The position numbers and the translations under genes are program-made. This document shows, piece by piece, positions 34,036 to 46,191 of a stretch of DNA of 64,000 nt (the stretch's first letter is position 1; each line of letters begins with the position of its first letter). This DNA is from Salvia splendens (lineage: Eukaryota; Streptophyta; Magnoliopsida; Lamiales; Lamiaceae). Location of the stretch: NCBI RefSeq assembly GCF_004379255.2, contig NC_056050.1, positions 18,407,514 to 18,471,513 of the forward strand. Direction: 5' to 3'. Under the pieces are notes generated by a model. That model saw only the letters and a list, made by a program, of their open reading frames with translations. It ran no database searches and was not told where the DNA came from.

Positions 34036-34555
34036 AACTGCTCACACTTAAACCATATTTGTCCTCAAGTATGAAGACAAGAAAAATAGAAATAAGGCGA
34101 ATTTCAATGCATGGTTATCTTTGACCGACTCACAGACACAACTCCTAGATCTAGACATACTACAGACTCACAAAAAAGAAAACAACACTAAAAGAAAAAA
34201 CACAAAGAAAACACAAAGGCATGAACTAGCTTCAACTTTTAAGCAGTCGTCCCCACAAGCTTAAGGTCTATCCGATTCATCTACAGTCTCCAAATCCTCC
34301 CTTTTCCCTCTTCTACTTAATCGGTCTGTCAGTTCGTCAAGATAGCCTATTGACTTCCTAATTGTTGGATTCACTCGATCACTCATTCCTCACCAGGGAT
34401 GTTAGGATCGAATCACTCTTAAGTCAATGTTATACCACTGATGCGTCGGGTTATGAGAGTTTCTCCTTCCTACTAGCCTTTTTATTTCCTGGGTCAGGTA
34501 ACTATTGCCTCTTGCCCTTGGAATATTTTCATTTCTTCTCCCTTTATATTTTCCC

Positions 34556-34653
34556 CTGGACTTCGTCCAGCTTATACCTCTGTTTTTTTTTTAATTTTAT
34601 TCCTCTCATGTACTTCCTCCAGCTTATACCTCCATTTCCTGGACTTCGTCCAA
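34556..34653 (-). repeat. Element B copies of the CTGGAC-GAA-GTCCAG hairpin
   Basis: 34556-34570 is a perfect dyad; 34639-34653 is the same with one base changed. Both lie beside the word GGTATAAG or its variant, as in element A at 49632-49708. Confidence 0.7.
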
Positions 34654-35124
34654 CTTATTCCTCTAGAACCCATTTTTTATTTTTCTCCATCTGACTCTAC
34701 TCCCTAAGCATCAAGTGGTGGCCCCTTTTTATACAAGTTAGCTCAAAGTGTATAGGCTTATAACTCACATTTATGGAGAGGCTTCACAACTAAGTCATCT
34801 AAGGCATCCTCTATCGTTCTTACTTCATTCAAACCGAATTCGGCTTATTAAGGAAAAAGGCCTCAAAGTTGACATGCATCCTATCTTCAATTGCTCTTAC
34901 TAACGGGATCTTGCCTTATTATTTTCACTAGCTCATGCGACACACAAAATACAAACAAAATCCTAGACCTAAGACACCTATTCACATTAAAACACAACTG
35001 TACGACTCCCTCCCCCTCCCACTTCACTCAAGCTTGTCCCCAAGCTATCCTAGTGAAGGGGGGAAATGGGAAGTACGAAACAGATCACAACAAAACACAT
35101 AACAATAGAACTTACAAACAAAAC

Positions 35125-35260
35125 AAACTTCTCACACTTAAACCGAGCAACGGGCTAAGTGGGAGAAATCGCAACAGAACATAACCAAAGCATGCTTGAA
35201 AAGAAACACAAACTTCTCACACTTAGACCAAAAATTAGGCTAAGTGGGAGAAGACAACTA
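35125..35260 (-). repeat. Element B paired stem-loops after ORF3
   Basis: Two inverted repeats (about 35129-35166 and 35213-35253) with arms like CTTCTCACACTTAG and CTAAGTGGGAGAAG, at the same place as the pair in element A (49042-49166). Loops differ; arms are kept. Confidence 0.7.
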
Positions 35261-36278
35261 TAGACGCAGACAAATATATACAATACGCGGCATGCTGGAA
35301 AAAACAAACACACAACACAAAACAACAAACAAACAAGCTTAAAACTGAAACAAAATAAAAGGAAACTGAAAGTAAAGTTACTTGATCAAGGGGGGTTTCA
35401 ATTTGGGGTTTGGCTCCCTGCGGTGGTACGTAGGGTCGGGTCACTTTTGCTTTCTTCCTCGCCGGCGACTCCGGCTTATTCTCCTCCTTCTCACTCGGTC
35501 TAGACACCAGCTTCTTAACTGACACGGGCTTCGATGCAGTCGGGGCTCTCAAGGGCTTGGACGCTGGTGGGGGCTGCTGGATGGAAGAACTTCCTTGCCC
35601 TGGCTGCTTGGGCACACTGCTAGGTCCAACAGGCAATTTCATTTGGGGCCCAGGAAAGTTTTCTTTCATCCATTTAGTCATCATCATCATCAAGGCTACG
35701 GCCTCCGCCATTCGATCAGTCTGTGCAGACGACCTCCCCGCCAATTCAGTAAGGCTGCCCCTGAGGGCCTTGACCTCATCCCCGACGACACCAAGCTCCT
35801 TTCTCATCAGTCCCATTTCCTTTCTAACATCACCCACTTCCGTTTTCACTTCCTCGTACTCAACGCTGGCAGCCGTTTCGACACCTTCATGCTCTGGCTT
35901 CACTTGGGGCTCCAATCTACCGACCTCATAGAAACAAACTTCCTTCCCATGCATGTGTAACAAACCTTTGTTGAAGAAATAGGCAACACTGAAAAGCTCC
36001 GGAGGCTCGCACATCACTACCTCAGGTGCAGATTTGGCAATCTTCATTATAGTATTTCGCTGGAGGTAGGCACCTAGGAGGTGACACGTATACATGTGAC
36101 GGAAAGGGTTTGCGGCCATCTGATGGCAGGCCTGGGCTAACCAATAACCCAGATGCACTTTAACGCCCCTGGCCATGCACCATGTGAAATATAGATCGGC
36201 GGTGGTCAAAGCAGAGTTGGCGGTCCCCATCAAGTTATAGCTGATGATGAAGGGGTTGGCAGCGGAAGCGTGCAACAT
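35235..36278 (-). pseudogene. Element B Athila third ORF, N-terminus lost
   Basis: The frame aligns with the C-terminal part of element A's third ORF: NLMGTAN.ALTTADLYFTWC, HLGYWLAQACHQ, HLLGAYLQRN, GKEVCFYEVG, then a heptad-rich stretch (VRKEMGLMRKELGVVGDEVKALR) and a basic tail (RKKAKVTRP). About 620 N-terminal residues are missing and replaced by the inserted segment upstream. The first ~12 residues here come from that insert. Confidence 0.8.
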
Positions 36279-36282
36279 TTAA

Positions 36283-37320
36283 TGATCACATAAATTTGAT
36301 CTATTTAGCAGATTATTTAGACAAATTCTATTCGCATAATTATCATATGTATCATGCTCATAACTTGAATTAAAACATGCTTTAGCATATAAAATCCCTA
36401 AAACATGCTTACTACGGAATTAGCCAATTTACCTCGTTGATTCAATCAAGAATCGATGATGGCTTGCTCCGTCTCCACGTGAAGATCTTCAATACTCGAC
36501 CTTGGATCTTCTGACTGGTGTCCCGGACTATACGCTGATATTTGTGTGGACAAATCTCACCAACGTACTAGGACTTGAATAACGAAGACATAACTCAGCT
36601 CACGCAGGAGGCAAAATTTCGAGCTCTCTCTTTCTTAGAGGGGGACGAAAATTTGATAGACTAATTATGTGTCTTTTATGTCTCATTTATTCTCCTATTT
36701 ATATTAAGTCACATATTGGGCCCAGTCATGGATCTAAGGAAGAATTTGGAACAGGCCTCACCCAATTAGCTTTTTACCAATTAAATTGAACCCACAATTT
36801 AATATAAGCTTATATTGGAATATTACAAGCAGCCACTACAGAAGTAATATTGCACTGCCTTCCAAATCTGAAATTACAAGTATTCCGGGTTTCCTTTAAT
36901 TGCATTTAATTTATTTCCCGCGCTTAAGATAGAAACATCTATTAATTAATTATTGTCTGCTATGGACTTAATTAAATAACATATTTTAATCTCCAGGAGT
37001 GGGCTTAGCAAAAACTCTTATTTATTATTCATGGAGTAATTAAACTCCAACTAGCTAGGTTCCGAATAATAAAACCTTGTTTTGAGCTCCTCTTGTGGAT
37101 GTTATCAAACGAGACTCCCCTCGCGCACGATTCAACGTAATAGCAATCCTAGCACCGCTAGATAATGATCGCCACTACCCAATATACCTGGATCGTTGGG
37201 TGACGAAAAACCCGAACCTTTGGTAAGTCAAAGTAGTAGATACTCAATATCGTATGCTCAATGCTAATGTACATTGATTAAGAAATTAATTATCAAGACC
37301 TCGTCTTTCCGTAGATATTT
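36283..37320 (-). mobile_element. LTR-like insertion inside element B, lineage uncertain
   Basis: About 1 kb with no homology to element A. On the minus strand it has a TATA-like ATATAAATAGG (about 36715), a leader ending with a GATTCTTGATTGAATCAACGAG block, and a CCGCTGCCAACCCC end, an arrangement often seen in Ty1/copia LTRs. I could not find matching TG...CA ends with a duplication. About 2 kb of element B is missing at this site, so insertion and deletion are combined. Borders are approximate. Confidence 0.5.
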
Positions 37321-37496
37321 TTGGAAGATTAAATTTCTTCTTTGTTTGGTATTTTTTATATTTTTCGAAAAGCAAACAACTATTTACACTTTCAAACGAG
37401 TGCTCTCGAGATCCCTTGGGTCAGTGTATAGATTAAAAATTCATTCCCATTTACCTGACCCAGGAATTCATCGAGATCACTAACTCACCAGACCGA

Positions 37497-37964
37497 TTAG
37501 GCAATAATAGAGAGTGTGCGTAGTGGCACTTCCTCCACTACGCACCACTCATAATTATCCCTAAAAACCTTTACCCGATGACCATTAACAAGGAAAGTAG
37601 TAGAGTTTGAGGTACTGCCCTGAATCTCCACAGCCCCGTTTGCTCGAAGGCTAACAACAGTGTATGGCCCGACCCATTTGGACTTTAGCTTCCCAGGCAT
37701 CAGCTTGAGCCTGGATTGGAAAAGGAGCACCCTCTGCCCTACTTGGAGTTCCTTGACCTGGAGATTTTTATCATGCCAGAGCCTTGTCTTCTCTTTGTAC
37801 CACATTGCGGACTCATATGACTCCAGTCTCAATTCTTCCAACTCTTGGAGTTGCAATTTCCGCTCTTTCTCACAAGATTGGGGTCTCATATTAATCTCCT
37901 TGACCGCCCAGTATGCTTTGTGCTCCACTCCTACAGGCAGATGGCACATCTTGCCAAAAACCAG
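37497..37964 (-). pseudogene. Element B integrase C-terminus (3' part of gag-pol)
   Basis: The frame begins [12 protein letters not shown], continuing the break at 51739 (...MSPYRLV), and ends LRTLSIIA. It holds the chromodomain-less integrase tail: [45 protein letters not shown]-like. This segment is undamaged; the break was made by element A. Confidence 0.9.
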
Positions 37965-37965
37965 C

Positions 37966-39482
37966 TGATAAGGCTAATTTCATGCATGGGTCTAGGGATT
38001 TAATTCGTGATTTTACTGGGGCTAACGCACGTTTTAAGCCAGGTGTGTAAAGGAATTCGCCAGGTCCAAGAAAGAAGACCAAAAAATCACAAGGTCGAGG
38101 AACTGGCGATTTAGTGAACGATTATGAAGAGAATTGCTCGACGGAGGAAGCTCTAGGTTTGAAGGGTAGAATAGGGATTTCTACGAAGACTCAAGGGCTA
38201 TGTCCGCATCTATAAAAGGCAGAAGCAAGCAAGCTGGAGGGATCTTCTCGGTGGAGACCTCACCACAGCTTGTTGCTTAGTTCACTTTCCCACACACACA
38301 CTTGATACTAGTTTGAGGAGATCTCAGTTCACACGTTCGGGTTTCATCTTAGCTTCCGATATGGTGTAACACCGCTCTTGTTAGGAGCGAAGAAACAATT
38401 TATTTTCCGCTTTCCGTATTTTACTTACTCTGCCGAGCTTCGTTGTTCGAAGCTCGGTTCTCTGTTTTCACCAAATAGTTTCTGGTTTAAATGCAAGTTT
38501 GATTTTCCGTTATGGTGATTGTGTTGATTTCTAGTTTGATTGCTTCGTTTATTGAGATTTTGGTGTTTTAAATTGTCTGAGTTGGATGCGTTTCGCAGCT
38601 GTTTTCTGAGTTATTATAAGTTAATGGTCAGATCTGGGAAGTTGGAGTTGGATTGTGGAAGAACTTTGGTTGGATTTGCTGGATTTGTTGGTTGTTGGGT
38701 TCGGATGTCTTGGATCCGGAGTGGATCAAGTATTCTGACGTGAATCTGAGTAGTTTCGATCTGATTTTCATGCTTAGTTTACGAGTTTTTCTTTCATTCC
38801 GTCTAGTGTACGCAGATCTGATGTGTTTCCGTTTTGTGGCAAGTTTCCGACGACCAAATTTCTATATTCTGTTCGAATCTCGCTTTGTGCTCTGTTTTGT
38901 TCATCTGCAAGTTTAATTCGGTTGAGAGGATACATTTCGCTGCGAGCTAGCGCCAGAGTTTGTTATCTGCAGTTTTTTTTTCCGTACTTGCCACTTTTGG
39001 AATTATGGTCCCCACTTTCAGTTATCTTCTGTTTAGCTAGATTAGGTAGTTGTTTACACTGTCTAGGAAGTGGTTATGTTTCTTGCTGTTGAAGTCTGAA
39101 TTTACAAGTTTGATATGTCCTAGGTCTAGCATTTACATTTCCTGCCTAGGTCTAGAGTTAGTTTAAAATTCTCAACCCTTTTGCGTGGCAGCAGCCATTT
39201 GTTTGTCCAAAGCCTCTGAGCACTACTTTGCGAGTCCATCTCTGTGGGATCGACCCCACTTCCCTATACTAATTCATAGTATTCGGGTTGAGGGATTTAT
39301 ATTATTTTTTGAAAGGGGAGTTGAGAGTGCCCAACGACTGAAGCACTGTATGTTCTCTTGAGTTCCTGGACCCTGTGCTCCAGTGGACTTAAGAAGCATG
39401 GTGTCTTGACCGAGCGCTTGCATTGATCAATTTCTGTGCATACGTACGAAAGAGCCTCTCTGTTACTTTCATACGCTTTTCA
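37966..39482 (+). repeat. Element A 5' LTR
   Basis: 1517 bases. TATA box TATAAAA at 38211-38217, so transcription should begin near 38240. Short open frames (38540-39092) recur in the other LTR and are not genes. Visible differences from the 3' LTR lie near 38630, 38951, 38983 and 39340. Confidence 0.95.
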
Positions 39483-39484
39483 AA

Positions 39485-39502
39485 TGGCGCCGTTGCCGGG
39501 GA
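39485..39502 (+). other. Primer binding site, tRNA-Asp type
   Basis: TGGCGCCGTTGCCGGGGA lies two bases after the LTR and pairs with the 3' end of tRNA-Asp, the usual Athila primer. Confidence 0.9.
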
Positions 39503-39588
39503 TGGATGGCGTACTTTGTGTTAGTGCTTAGAGTAGTTGGTACGAATAATTTTAATTTACTGTTTTTTTTTCGTTTTCTTTGTAGTGC

Positions 39589-42500
39589 ATGAGCAGAAGC
39601 TTCTACCGGAGTAACTCGTCTGGTTGGAAACACGGTCAGTCCGTTTGGAAGATCAAGGATACAGCCTCCACCGTAACTACCAGATCAGGGTTCACGACGG
39701 GAGATCCGTTCCCGACTGAGTTTTTGAGTGACGAATCCTGGGAATCTTCAGGACGAAAGGATCCGGAGTCCCCACCAGAATCAGAAACAGAGTCGGAAAC
39801 AGGGGAGGAAGAGGAAGTTGAGATGGCGCACGTAGCAGACCCAGATCCAGAAATAGGGTCACTAACGGCTCATCTCGATGGAGAGCCAGCGCATGCAATA
39901 GTGATGAACCCACGTCAGAAATCTATTGAGATCAAAACGAATGTGTTAGGCGTCTTGCCAACATTTTCTGGGCGAAGGAGTGAATGCCCGTACGAGTTTT
40001 TGAACGAGTTTAGCAAGTTGTGTGGCATTCAAAAGAGGCCTAATGATGCGACAGAGGAGGACTATCGCTTGCGCGCGATTCCTTTCACTCCAAAGGGGGA
40101 GGCAAATACATGGTTGTTGAGATTACCCCCTGATTCTATCCGCACCTGGAGGGACTTTAAATTGGAATTCCTAGATTACTTCTTTCCATCCAACAAGACG
40201 AACGCTCTGAAGAAGGAGATAGTGGAATGCAAGCAGGATTACGATGAGTCATTGAGCCAATACTGGTCAAGGTTCAAGGGATTGCTGGACGCGTGCCCGA
40301 ATCATCGGATGATAGAGGCGGAGACATACTCTCTGTTTTATGAAGGGGCAACTCCCGAGTCTAAGGATTTGATGAACTCCTCGAGCGGGGGGAATTTTAC
40401 AAGGAAGAGAGGAAGCGAGGCAAGAGAGATTTTGGGAAGATTAATCGACGCCAAGAAGGCGTATGACAGCACGAGGAATGCTGTAAGAAGAGGCTCTGCG
40501 AATGCATTGAGGGAGCTGGAGGATGACAAAGTTGAAGCAAGGATTGATAGGCTGGAGAAAGCCTTGCTGAATGCTATCGAAAGGACTAATACAGCCGCAC
40601 TAAAGGAAACGGCTAAGATGTTAGGTCCAGGAGATAATCAACTCCAGCAATATTACGGACCTCAGGAAGGTGATTACCAGGCCCAGGCGAACGCGATGGG
40701 AAGTTGGAATCCTGATGGAAGTTGGAACCAAGGAAGACAAAGAGATGCACCCTGGAGAAATCACCCGAACTTTAGATGGTCTGAAAATGAGCAAAGCCAG
40801 CCAGCACCCCAATTGAGTATACAGTCCGCACCGCAGCCCGAGAGGCAGGGTAACTGGAGAAATCATGAGGGGCAAGGAAATTGGAATAACCGTAACCAAG
40901 GAGATCACTCGACCTGGGGAGACAAGAATCAGAATTATCAAGGGAACTCTTATGTACCACCACATCAAAGGAATGCCAAAGCACCTTACCCAGGTCAAGG
41001 AAGTAATTTCAACAACAATCCAGGAGGTCAAGGGCACATTCGCCCAGGCCAAGGAAGTGGAACAATCCAGAATATAGGGCCAGGTCCCAGTCAGCCAAGC
41101 TCTAGACCAAGGAACCTTGATGAGATGGTTCACGACCTCGTCAGTTCCCAGCAGCACATTCAGAACAATTTACAGTCGAACAATGATGTGGTCCACAAGC
41201 TTCAGGATGCGCAGCAAGAACAGAAGGCAGCAATGGATATGTTGGCCAAACAGTTGTCTCAAATAGCTACTTCCTTGAGTGATATGCGGGGAAACGAGGG
41301 CAAGATTCCTGCATCGGTAAGACCACCTGACAGAGCCAATATTAGCCAGATCACACTAAGATCTGGGAAGGAGTACGAAGGGCCGGTCATGAGGTACAGA
41401 GAGGTCACGACCCCCATTAAGGATAAGGGAATAGAGGATACAACCACTGAATCAAGGGACTCGGTTGAGAGCAACCCTGCGGTTAGAGTTGAACTTCGGG
41501 CAGGAGATTTAGAGAAACAGTTTCCCAGGACAATCGAACCCTTTTTCCTAGATCCAGAGCCGGAATTGGTAGAGAACAGAGGAGTTGATAAATCTTCAGC
41601 AGGTGAATGTTCCGGAACCGGGAAACGACCAAAACCTTTCCCGAACCGAGGAGAGGCAAAGAAAAAGAGGGATGAGCCAGTGGATCTTATGGATATTTTC
41701 GGGAAACTGGAGATAAATCTACCCTTCTTACAGGCTTTGAAAATGTCAGTTTTCAGCAAATTCATCAAGGAGTTTATAGCTGGGAAGGCTCGACCTAGTG
41801 GAAAAATCTTGATAGGCGAGAATGTGTCCGCGGTGATTCAGAAGCGGAGGATGCCCTCGAAATGCAATGACCCGGGTATGTTCACTTTGCCCATTTCTAT
41901 CGGCGATGTAAAAATTGAGCATGCTATGTGTGACTTGGGAGCATCCATAAATGTGTTACCCCTGTCCATATACAAGAGGTTAGTGGGAGTAGGTATGGTG
42001 GATACGAAGGTTGTGATCCAATTGGCGGACAGGTCATGCATCTGCCCTGAAGGAGTGCTCGAGAACGTAATAGTCAAGGTACACGACTTCCTGTACCCGG
42101 CTGACTTCCATGTGATTAAGATGAGCGATAATGAGTCTGAAGAGTCTGGCGGAGTATTATTGGGGAGACCTTTCTTGCGAACCGCTAAGACTATCATTGA
42201 TGTCTTTGATGGTACTATCTGTCTCGATTACAATGGGGATAAATATACATTCAGCATAGATGAGGCAATGAAGAAGCCACTTGATGTTGAAAATTTGCAT
42301 TCCGTAGATGTCATTAACCCCTTGGTCCAGGAATACCTCGAGACTGAATTAATGCAGGGACAGATTGAGAACTCAGAGATGAGTCATGCTGTTGATAGGG
42401 AAGTGGCCAGTTGGTGCCAAGCAATGAATACGAGCAAGTTGTCAGATGAAGAGCTAGCAGAAGCAATTCTGGAGTTTTGCACCAAGCCTGAGCTAACCAG

Positions 42501-45500
42501 ATCGAGGGAGACACTTTATGGGGCAAGCAAGGAAGATCTTCCTGGGTCGACTAAGGGGACGACGACTGGAGCAGCAGAAAAGAACCCCTTGCCTCAGGAA
42601 AAAGATGTTCCCAAGAAGGAGTTGAAAACACTTCCGCCAGGCCTAAAGTATGCTTACCTTGAGGCGAATGAGACTTTTCCGGTGATTATCAACAGCAACT
42701 TGATCAAGGAACAGGAAGAGGAGCTGCTGAAAGTCATCCGAAGGAACAAGAACGCTATTGGTTGGACACTTTCTGACTTGGTGGGGATTAGCCCTGATCT
42801 GTGCATGCATCACATTCGACTAAATGAAGGAGCGAAACCCTGCAGAGACCCTCAACGCAAATTGAATCCCAATATGAGGGAAGAGGTATTGAAGGAAGTA
42901 TTGAAGCTGCTATCCCTAGGAATCATTTATTCCATACCAGACAGTGAATGGGTTAGCCCAGTACATATGGTACCCAAAAAGTCGGGAATCCAGGTTGTTA
43001 GGAACGACAAGAATGAGTTGGTACCGACCAGGCTAGTCACCGGTTGGAGGATGTGCATTGACTACAGAAAATTGAACGAGGCAACCAAGAAAGACCATTT
43101 TCCCCTTCCGTTCATTGACCAGATGCTGGAGAGATTAGCAGGCAAGCAATATTTCTGTTTCTTGGACGGATACAGTGGGTATTTCCAAATTTACGTGGAC
43201 CCCGAGGACCAGGAGAAGACAACTTTCACGTGTCCGTTCGGAACGTATGCATATCGGAGAATGCCGTTTGGCCTTTGCAATGCACCAGGCACTTTTCAAC
43301 GGTGTATGATGAGTATTTTCTCAGACCTGCTGGAAGATTGCATTGAAATCTTTATGGATGACTTCACTGTATACGGGGATTCATTTGATTCATGTCTGGC
43401 GAGCTTGGATGTAGTACTGAAAAGATGTCAAGAGAAGCACTTGGTCTTGAATTTCGAGAAATGCCACTTCATGGTCCCTGAAGGAATTGTCCTAGGGCAT
43501 GTAGTATCGGAAAAGGGCATACAGGTGGACCAAGCAAAAGTGGACGTGATATCAAAACTGCCCCACCCGACAAATCAAAAGGAGGTAAGGGGATTCCTAG
43601 GTCACGCAGGATTCTACAGGAGATTCATAAAGGATTTTGCCAAAATTGCTCAGCCACTCGCTCATCTGTTGCACAACGATGTTGAGTTTGTTTTTAATGA
43701 GGAGTGCATTAAGGCTTTTCAGCTGCTGAAGGACAGATTAGTATCTGCCCCCATCATCAGAGCACCTGATTGGGGTTTGCCGTTTGAAATCATGTGCGAT
43801 GCGAGTGACTATGCAGTAGGGGCGGTGCTAGGTCAAAGAGTTGACGGAAAAAGTTACGTGATTTTCTATGCGTCAAAAATGCTAAATCAAGCCCAGAAAA
43901 ATTACGACACCACGGAGAAGGAAATGTTGGCAGTCGTGTACTCTTTTGAAAAATTCCGACCATATCTGCTCGGGTCAAGGGTGATAGTCTTCACAGATCA
44001 CGCTGCGATAAAGTACTTACTGGCAAAGAAGGAGTCTAAGCCAAGGTTGATCCGTTGGGTGTTACTGTTACAGGAGTTTAACTGGGAAGTCAGAGACAAG
44101 AAGGGAACGGAGAACAAGGTGGCTGATCACTTGAGTCGCATTCACCAAGGTGAGACGGATGAAGTAATACCTGATGCGTTCCCGGAAGAACATCTTTATT
44201 ATCTTAACGATTCTCCTAGACCTATCGATTTTGAAGAAGTAATGGCAGCGACAGGTCGAGGAGGTGCTGAAAAAGGGAAATGCCAGACGAATGCAGAACC
44301 ATGGTTCGCTGACCTAGCAAATTACTTGGTCACTAAAGAAGTGCCCAGCTCCGACGAAATTTCCCGGGCCCAGAAGATGAAATTAAAAAGTGAAGCCAAA
44401 TACTACTTTTGGGACGATCCGTATTTGTGGAAAATGGGAGCTGACCAGGTAATTAGGAGATGCATTCCGGAGTGGGAGCAAAGGGATGTGCTGAATCATT
44501 GTCATGCTCTAGCTTGTGGGGGTCACTTTGGACCTAGGAAGACTGCAAGGAAGGTTTTAGACAGTGGTTTCTACTGGCCGACATTACACAAGGATGCATT
44601 CGAATTCTGCCAAAATTGCGAAAGGTGTCAGCAGACCGGAGGAATTTCTAGAAGGGACGAAATGCCACAAGTCCCGGTGATTGTTTGTGAGATTTTCGAT
44701 GTTTGGGGTATGGACTTTATGGGTCCATTTCTATCTTCATATGGGAATACATACATACTTGTGGCGGTGGACTACATTTCGAAATGGATAGAGGCAAAAG
44801 CTACGACCTCCTGCGAAGCTGTGGAAGTAGCCAAATTTCTGCGATCTAACATTTTCAACAGGTACGGAATCCCTAGGGCTGTCATCTCAGACCAAGGAAC
44901 CCATTTTAAGAACCGTACAATAGAGGCTCTCATGAAGAAATACGGAGTCCACCATAGGTTGTCTACACCTTATCATCCTCAGTCCAACGGCCAGGCAGAA
45001 ATATCAAATAGGGAGATAAAGGCCATTCTCGAAAAAACGGTGAACCCGTCTAGGAAGGATTGGAGTAAGAGACTGGATGATGCATTATGGGCTTATAGGA
45101 CAGCTTATAAGACACCTATTGGTATGTCACCATATAGGTTGGTATTCGGAAAAATGTGCCACTTGCCCGTGGGAATCGAACACAGAGCATACTGGGCGGT
45201 CAAAGAGATCAACATGAACCCGCAGGCTTGTGAAGAAGAGAGGAAGATGCAGCTCCAGGAACTGGAAGAGTTACGGCTTGAGTCTTATGAATCTGCCATG
45301 TGGTATAAGGAAAAAACTAAGCTTTGGCATGATAAAAATCTCCGGGGCAAGGAACTCAGGGTAGGACAGAAAGTCCTTTTGTTTCAATCCAAGCTCAAGT
45401 TGATGCCTGGAAAGTTAAAGTCTAAATGGATTGGGCCTTACATCATCGTGGGACTTCGAGCAAACGGAGCAGTTGAAATCCAGGGAAGTGCACCAAATTC

Positions 45501-45606
45501 CATACCCTTTCTTGTCAATGGACATAGGATAAAGGTCTTTAGGGATAGCTCGGAGTTGTGTGTAGTGGACGAAGTGCCACTACGCGCACTCTTTGATATC
45601 ACCTAA
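39589..45606 (+). CDS. Athila gag-pol polyprotein, 2005 aa, intact
   Basis: One frame from ATG 39589 to TAA 45606. Order: acidic N-terminus; retrotransposon gag domain about residues 110-240 ([33 protein letters not shown]); a Gln/Asn/Gly/Trp-rich stretch about 350-500 with no cysteines, so no CCHC knuckle; aspartic protease with DLGAS near 782; reverse transcriptase about 1075-1330 with FMDDF near 1256; RNase H with [13 protein letters not shown] near 1404; integrase zinc finger (H...H...C..C, about 1636-1680) and DDE core ([24 protein letters not shown], about 1707-1805). It should be cut into capsid and enzymes that copy and insert the element. No start-to-stop lesion is visible. Confidence 0.95.
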   Translation: MSRSFYRSNSSGWKHGQSVWKIKDTASTVTTRSGFTTGDPFPTEFLSDESWESSGRKDPESPPESETESETGEEEEVEMAHVADPDPEIGSLTAHLDGEPAHAIVMNPRQKSIEIKTNVLGVLPTFSGRRSECPYEFLNEFSKLCGIQKRPNDATEEDYRLRAIPFTPKGEANTWLLRLPPDSIRTWRDFKLEFLDYFFPSNKTNALKKEIVECKQDYDESLSQYWSRFKGLLDACPNHRMIEAETYSLFYEGATPESKDLMNSSSGGNFTRKRGSEAREILGRLIDAKKAYDSTRNAVRRGSANALRELEDDKVEARIDRLEKALLNAIERTNTAALKETAKMLGPGDNQLQQYYGPQEGDYQAQANAMGSWNPDGSWNQGRQRDAPWRNHPNFRWSENEQSQPAPQLSIQSAPQPERQGNWRNHEGQGNWNNRNQGDHSTWGDKNQNYQGNSYVPPHQRNAKAPYPGQGSNFNNNPGGQGHIRPGQGSGTIQNIGPGPSQPSSRPRNLDEMVHDLVSSQQHIQNNLQSNNDVVHKLQDAQQEQKAAMDMLAKQLSQIATSLSDMRGNEGKIPASVRPPDRANISQITLRSGKEYEGPVMRYREVTTPIKDKGIEDTTTESRDSVESNPAVRVELRAGDLEKQFPRTIEPFFLDPEPELVENRGVDKSSAGECSGTGKRPKPFPNRGEAKKKRDEPVDLMDIFGKLEINLPFLQALKMSVFSKFIKEFIAGKARPSGKILIGENVSAVIQKRRMPSKCNDPGMFTLPISIGDVKIEHAMCDLGASINVLPLSIYKRLVGVGMVDTKVVIQLADRSCICPEGVLENVIVKVHDFLYPADFHVIKMSDNESEESGGVLLGRPFLRTAKTIIDVFDGTICLDYNGDKYTFSIDEAMKKPLDVENLHSVDVINPLVQEYLETELMQGQIENSEMSHAVDREVASWCQAMNTSKLSDEELAEAILEFCTKPELTRSRETLYGASKEDLPGSTKGTTTGAAEKNPLPQEKDVPKKELKTLPPGLKYAYLEANETFPVIINSNLIKEQEEELLKVIRRNKNAIGWTLSDLVGISPDLCMHHIRLNEGAKPCRDPQRKLNPNMREEVLKEVLKLLSLGIIYSIPDSEWVSPVHMVPKKSGIQVVRNDKNELVPTRLVTGWRMCIDYRKLNEATKKDHFPLPFIDQMLERLAGKQYFCFLDGYSGYFQIYVDPEDQEKTTFTCPFGTYAYRRMPFGLCNAPGTFQRCMMSIFSDLLEDCIEIFMDDFTVYGDSFDSCLASLDVVLKRCQEKHLVLNFEKCHFMVPEGIVLGHVVSEKGIQVDQAKVDVISKLPHPTNQKEVRGFLGHAGFYRRFIKDFAKIAQPLAHLLHNDVEFVFNEECIKAFQLLKDRLVSAPIIRAPDWGLPFEIMCDASDYAVGAVLGQRVDGKSYVIFYASKMLNQAQKNYDTTEKEMLAVVYSFEKFRPYLLGSRVIVFTDHAAIKYLLAKKESKPRLIRWVLLLQEFNWEVRDKKGTENKVADHLSRIHQGETDEVIPDAFPEEHLYYLNDSPRPIDFEEVMAATGRGGAEKGKCQTNAEPWFADLANYLVTKEVPSSDEISRAQKMKLKSEAKYYFWDDPYLWKMGADQVIRRCIPEWEQRDVLNHCHALACGGHFGPRKTARKVLDSGFYWPTLHKDAFEFCQNCERCQQTGGISRRDEMPQVPVIVCEIFDVWGMDFMGPFLSSYGNTYILVAVDYISKWIEAKATTSCEAVEVAKFLRSNIFNRYGIPRAVISDQGTHFKNRTIEALMKKYGVHHRLSTPYHPQSNGQAEISNREIKAILEKTVNPSRKDWSKRLDDALWAYRTAYKTPIGMSPYRLVFGKMCHLPVGIEHRAYWAVKEINMNPQACEEERKMQLQELEELRLESYESAMWYKEKTKLWHDKNLRGKELRVGQKVLLFQSKLKLMPGKLKSKWIGPYIIVGLRANGAVEIQGSAPNSIPFLVNGHRIKVFRDSSELCVVDEVPLRALFDIT

Positions 45607-46191
45607 CCAGTCTAGGAAGGAAGTGTTCTTAGAATATCTCCTGGGTCTAGCACTTAAAAGTTTGACCATACCCTGATCCAGGAAATTTTGAGAACACTTA
45701 AAAACAAATTTTGTAAATATTTAATTGCTTTCTTTTAAAAAAAAAAAATTTCAAAAATATTTTCGAAACACCAGACCCATCGGGAATGATTTTGATGCTG
45801 TCATATCCTAGGCCCGGGGAGTTTGGCGTTTCATTCTTTTTAGTTTGATGTTTTCTTTTAGTATGTTTTGGCAGTAGGGATTTACTTGAGCAAGGAATTG
45901 TGGGGTAAAGGAGTTTTGGAGGGAATTGGCACCGGTTCGGATTTCACATGGCACTTTATGGGGAGGCGTACGGTCGCTAGCGTCACCACCTGCCACCGCC
46001 TGCAAAAGAAAGATGTCCTCTCCCATGCCTACACTATAATCGGTTTTGGCATTCTTATCTTCTCTTTACTCATTCTCTCTCCAAATATTCTCTCTCTCAA
46101 ATCAAAAAACCCCAAATTTCGCTCTCTCTCTTTCTAACCCTAATCTGCAAATTTCGCACAAATTTCTTTTCAAAAATTTCTGCAGAATACC
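45607..46191 (+). promoter_or_regulatory. Leader of Athila ORF3: TATA-like box, CT-rich patch, acceptor site
   Basis: Between gag-pol and ORF3. ACTATAATC (46031-46039) is followed by strongly CT-rich DNA (46050-46140) like the Y-patch and leader of plant genes. CTGCAG ends at 46185, six bases before ATG 46192, and would serve as a 3' splice site after a pyrimidine-rich tract. ORF3 could therefore come from an internal promoter, a spliced mRNA, or both. Confidence 0.5.

Noticed and set aside
38540..39092. Cys/Phe-rich small frames, repeated at 50791-51343
   Set aside because: They are inside the element A LTRs and antisense or untranslated; present twice only because LTRs are duplicated.
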